Assembly: GCF_021654575.1 (NCBI RefSeq) | Contig: NZ_AP024488.1 | Span: 2,813,501 to 2,877,500, forward strand | Length of the DNA stretch: 64,000 bases | Reading direction: 5' to 3' | From: Desulfoluna limicola | GTDB taxonomy: Bacteria; Desulfobacterota; Desulfobacteria; Desulfobacterales; Desulfolunaceae | Part shown: piece after piece, positions 62,821-64,000 of the stretch | How positions within the stretch are numbered: position 1 is the stretch's first letter | How the letters are laid out: every line of letters starts with the position of its first letter | Translations under genes and position numbers: made by a program | Notes under the pieces: model-generated | The model's input: the letters and a program-made list of their open reading frames with translations, nothing else | Told to the model about the DNA's origin: nothing | The model's database searches: none

Positions 62821-62985
62821 GCCTCCGGCGGGTCGTTTTTTAAAAAAAGCCCCGCAAACACGTTCCGGTTGCCCCCTTCAAATGAGACGAAATTGGCCTG
62901 CAAAAGCAGTTTATCAAACCCACCACTCAGGGCAGGCAAACCTTTGGGCCCGGCAGGGCCGCCGGAGGCAGGCGCTGACTCGTTA
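62821..62985. repeat. MITE-like element (copy 21)
   Basis: Tip GCCTCCGGCGGGTCG at 62821, Y-type end (GGCCCGGCAGGGCCGCCGGAGGC) to 62969 and terminal repeat GCTGACTCGTTAC at 62973-62985. Located 38 bp beyond the stop of the aspartoacylase-family gene. Confidence 0.7.
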
Positions 62986-63022
62986 CACCGCTGACAGAGT
63001 GTGGTTCGGCAGGTCGGTCACA

Positions 63023-64000
63023 CTAATGGGGCTCCACAACAAGGACATTGGAGGAGAGATCCTCAGAGAGCTTCTGCTCAAGGCCGTTTTCTTTTGCTCT
63101 CATGCGTCGGAGATCCGAGGGTTTGTACTTTTTAGACAATTTCCCCAGATGGCAGATCGGTTCCCCGGGGCTGATGGCAGGTAAGCTTGTCATGCCCAGA
63201 ACCACGGCATTAAACGGCGCATAAAGCGTGTTTTGTTCACGGCCGAGAAGGGTGGCCCCTGTTGCCAGGGGCTGCCCTTTTTCTATGATATCCCCCGGCG
63301 CCACGTGGAAATTGAGAAACCCGCCGTGATCGGACCTGACCCACGTCGATTTCTCAATGACGATCTGGTAATCGGGGCTTTCCTTGGGAAGGTCAAGCAT
63401 GCCCAGCTGGCTGAGCACATTTTTAATGCCCCGGACCGTAACCTCCACAACCCCTGGCTCCACCTTCCAGACTTCGCCGCCCTCCATGATGATCGTCGGG
63501 CATCCGGCAAGGCTTGCTTCGCGCCTGAATGAGCCCTTCGGGCCTTTGTTGTTGATGATAATCTCTGTGCCGAAGGCTTCCGCAAGCTGTCGGGCAGCGG
63601 GGCTGCTCAGATCCGCCCGGATATTTGGATAATTGGTACGCCGAATGGAGGCTGTGTGAAGATCAATGCCGAAATCACACCGTGATACAAGCTCGTTGAA
63701 AATGGTGTTTGCCATTCGGCTGGCAAGGCTCCCATCCGCAGAGCCCGGAAACGAGCGGTTCAGGTCACGCCGATCCGGAAGGTACCTGGAGTGCCGGTCA
63801 AAGGCCAGCAGGTTCAGGACAGGCACAAGGACAAGGGTCCCCCGGAGGAGCTGAAACTGTTTGTCCTGAACGATCTGATGAATCGCCCCGGTCCCGTTGA
63901 TTTCATCTCCGTGCAATGCGGCAGTGACAAAAACAACGGGGCCCTCTTCCCTGGCTCGGTTGATGTGAATGGGAATCTGGACGGTCATGCTGCTGTAGCT
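63023..64000 (-). CDS. Succinylglutamate desuccinylase/aspartoacylase family protein (5' end outside window)
   Basis: At least 321 residues; the frame stays open past the ATG at 63988 to the window edge, and homologues usually have some residues before MTVQIPIHI. M14-type zinc deacylase: AALHGDEINGT (His and Glu ligands), DRRDLNRSFPG, GIDLHTAS (third ligand His) and FRREASLAGCPTIIMEGGE. The C-terminal part (LNFHVAPGDIIEKGQPL) is the beta-rich AstE-like domain. Would hydrolyse an N-acyl amino acid or amide; substrate unknown. Confidence 0.88.
   Translation of the reverse strand, partial: SYSSMTVQIPIHINRAREEGPVVFVTAALHGDEINGTGAIHQIVQDKQFQLLRGTLVLVPVLNLLAFDRHSRYLPDRRDLNRSFPGSADGSLASRMANTIFNELVSRCDFGIDLHTASIRRTNYPNIRADLSSPAARQLAEAFGTEIIINNKGPKGSFRREASLAGCPTIIMEGGEVWKVEPGVVEVTVRGIKNVLSQLGMLDLPKESPDYQIVIEKSTWVRSDHGGFLNFHVAPGDIIEKGQPLATGATLLGREQNTLYAPFNAVVLGMTSLPAISPGEPICHLGKLSKKYKPSDLRRMRAKENGLEQKLSEDLSSNVLVVEPH

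Overview
The window looks like a chromosomal segment of an anaerobic, GC-rich, Gram-negative bacterium, most probably a sulfate-reducer-like member of the Desulfobacterota. This is an inference from gene content: glutaconate-type CoA-transferases, iron-containing alcohol dehydrogenases wired to sigma-54 two-component systems, an orphan TRAP binding protein, a ferredoxin-nitroreductase fusion and outer-membrane barrel proteins. No rRNA, tRNA or taxonomic marker gene was seen, so the lineage is not proven.

Region 1 (1-8 kb): a partial membrane protein, an MFS transporter, a repeat-containing lipoprotein and a large secreted metalloprotease/beta-propeller/barrel protein. Region 2 (7.6-21.7 kb): a metabolic island of acyl-CoA and redox genes (a sigma-54 activator, a family-I CoA-transferase, a short-chain dehydrogenase, a two-subunit glutaconate-type CoA-transferase, a TetR regulator, a ferredoxin-nitroreductase, an ABM monooxygenase-like protein and an Old Yellow Enzyme paired with an ArsR regulator). 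Candidate operators are visible for both regulators. Region 3 (22-30 kb): a YqeY-type operon, a complete general L-amino-acid ABC importer (aapJQMP) and a dicarboxylate/amino-acid symporter. Region 4 (30.8-42 kb): signalling. An orphan TRAP binding protein faces a NarL-type two-component system whose kinase has its own periplasmic substrate-binding-protein-like sensor. Next come an iron-dependent alcohol dehydrogenase with a sigma-54 promoter and a translationally coupled operon of an ErcA-like dehydrogenase, a PAS histidine kinase and an NtrC-type regulator. Region 5 (42-50 kb): a DUF3820 gene, a group II intron with its maturase inserted in a dispersed repeat, a topB-like topoisomerase and an IS91-type transposase.

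Region 6 (50.3-59.6 kb) is the most unusual part: an AT-rich array of small same-strand genes separated by attC-like recombination sites. It reads as an integron gene-cassette array with no integrase in the window (a CALIN or a detached array). It has about nine recognisable attC sites plus a degenerate one and a truncated one. Its cassettes include two DUF2971 proteins (one split by an IS3-family element with a canonical -1 frameshift heptamer), a DUF6155 protein, small membrane proteins, a membrane-anchored protein with an HEPN-like Rx4H motif, and one cassette with no evident ORF. Region 7 (59.6-64 kb): two decayed RAYT-type transposases, a small outer-membrane barrel protein, an unrecognised gene and a succinylglutamate desuccinylase/aspartoacylase-family gene cut by the window end.

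Two repeat systems run through the host-like part of the window and are largely absent from the cassette array. The first is a modular, MITE-like palindromic element with the tip GCCTCCGGCGG, more than 20 ends, mostly sitting directly 3' of genes; in two cases it supplies the last codons and the stop codon. The second is a set of tandem heptanucleotide arrays, four of the five starting within a few bases to a few tens of bases of a plus-strand stop codon.
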